DNA from: Peptoniphilus asaccharolyticus DSM 20463
GTDB taxonomy: Bacteria > Bacillota > Clostridia > Tissierellales > Peptoniphilaceae
Direction: 5' to 3'
NCBI RefSeq assembly: GCF_900176115.1
Contig: NZ_FWWR01000011.1
Location: forward strand, 186,001 to 250,000
DNA length: 64,000 nucleotides
The position numbers and the translations under genes were made by a program. Positions 63,654-64,000 of the stretch are shown here, in pieces. Under the pieces are notes generated by a model. That model searched no databases, was not told where the DNA came from, and saw only the letters and a program-made list of their open reading frames with translations. Numbering within the stretch: the stretch's first letter is position 1; every line of letters starts with the position of its first letter.

Positions 63654-64000
63654 ATGAAAAAAGTTATATTTTCAAGTTTTGGAGATGTAAATAATTTTGT
63701 AGAGAATCAGGTTTTAGATGCAATAAAATCTGGTGGAAAAGTGACCTATGTATTGCCGACAAAAAACGCAGCTTATCAATACAGAGAAAAGTACGTAAGG
63801 CAATTGGGTGGAATTTCAAATTTAGATTTTGTTGGGTTGGATTCTATTAGAAAAAAATCAACTAATAAAAAAGTTTTGGATAGAAGTTTAAAAAAGTATG
63901 TTATAAAGAGAATTTTAAACAGTGGTGATTTTAAATTTATAAATTCAAATAATGGAATGGCTAACAGCATTTCTACTATAGTAACTCTTGGCAGAGAGAG
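63654..64000 (+). CDS. addB: AddB-like nuclease subunit, N-terminal part (continues past window)
   Basis: The frame is open to the right edge (116 codons seen). It begins MKKVIFSSFGDVNNFVENQV and contains VLPTKNAAYQYREKYVRQLG, resembling the degenerate Walker A-type start of AddB, the helicase-nuclease partner of AddA in double-strand break repair. The gene is one base after the RluA stop, so they are co-transcribed. Only the first tenth is visible, so the call is moderate. Confidence 0.6.
   Translation, partial: MKKVIFSSFGDVNNFVENQVLDAIKSGGKVTYVLPTKNAAYQYREKYVRQLGGISNLDFVGLDSIRKKSTNKKVLDRSLKKYVIKRILNSGDFKFINSNNGMANSISTIVTLGRE

Noticed and set aside
1-64000. CRISPR arrays and other regular short repeats
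   Set aside because: No series of evenly spaced direct repeats was seen; the only repeats are IS copies, the ISL3 end and the tRNA duplication.

Overview
The window is AT-rich DNA (about 30% GC by eye) from a low-GC Gram-positive anaerobe. The evidence is two T-box leaders, rho-independent terminators at most gene ends, strong AGGAGG-type ribosome sites, lipoprotein solute-binding proteins, an ECF transporter module and O2-sensitive enzymes (BioB, radical SAM, YgfK). Gene content fits the Tissierellia/Peptoniphilaceae, but no marker here fixes the genus.

Layout. 1-2116: end of a bacteriocin-type ABC transporter. 2388-9290: remains of a mobilizable element on the minus strand. A relaxase gene is split by a group II intron inside its HUH motif, followed by mobC, an oriT-like hairpin cluster and several very small ORFs, and it ends at an IS30-family copy fused to an ISL3 end. 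9338-12764: housekeeping block (hflX with an internal stop, yigZ, nadE, GNAT). 12850-17192: aromatic amino acid-type ABC importer with two binding proteins, each with its own promoter and T-box. 17244-18629: NCS2 nucleobase permease. 18826-19094: a scar joining the start of nadA to the end of niaR. 19311-29612: regulator plus ygeW-ygeY-arcC-ygeX-ygfK-ssnA, the anaerobic purine/urate degradation set. 29616-36303: signal peptidase, two-component system, ABC exporter and small genes. 36307-43153: IS30 copy, possible structured leader, NCS1 permease and hydantoinase (probably the distal part of the purine set), then an ISL3 element split by another IS30. 43187-59333: two tRNA-Leu genes, bioB, apt, dinB, murJ, an ABC exporter, ecfA1-ecfA2-ecfT-truA, a DUF4153 protein, radical SAM protein, map, a hemolysin III homologue and a cyclophilin. 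59365-64000: a fourth, decayed IS30, a decayed small gene, deformylase-like protein, MltG-like protein, RluA-type synthase and the start of an addB-like gene.

How it fits together. The NCS2 and NCS1 permeases can bring in purines or their ring-opened products; SsnA, the hydantoinase, YgfK, YgeY, YgeW, YgeX and ArcC can break these down to pyruvate, ammonia and ATP, probably under the YheO-type regulator. The broken nadA/niaR and the intact NH3-dependent nadE suggest NAD is made by salvage at this locus. The four IS30 copies share a terminator-proximal insertion habit and 4-bp target duplications; one copy has mismatched flanks, marking a deletion.

The least explained items are the 12-bp-stem leader before the NCS1 gene, the 30-bp perfect palindrome before the ECF operon, the paired T-box binding proteins and the IS30/ISL3 junctions.
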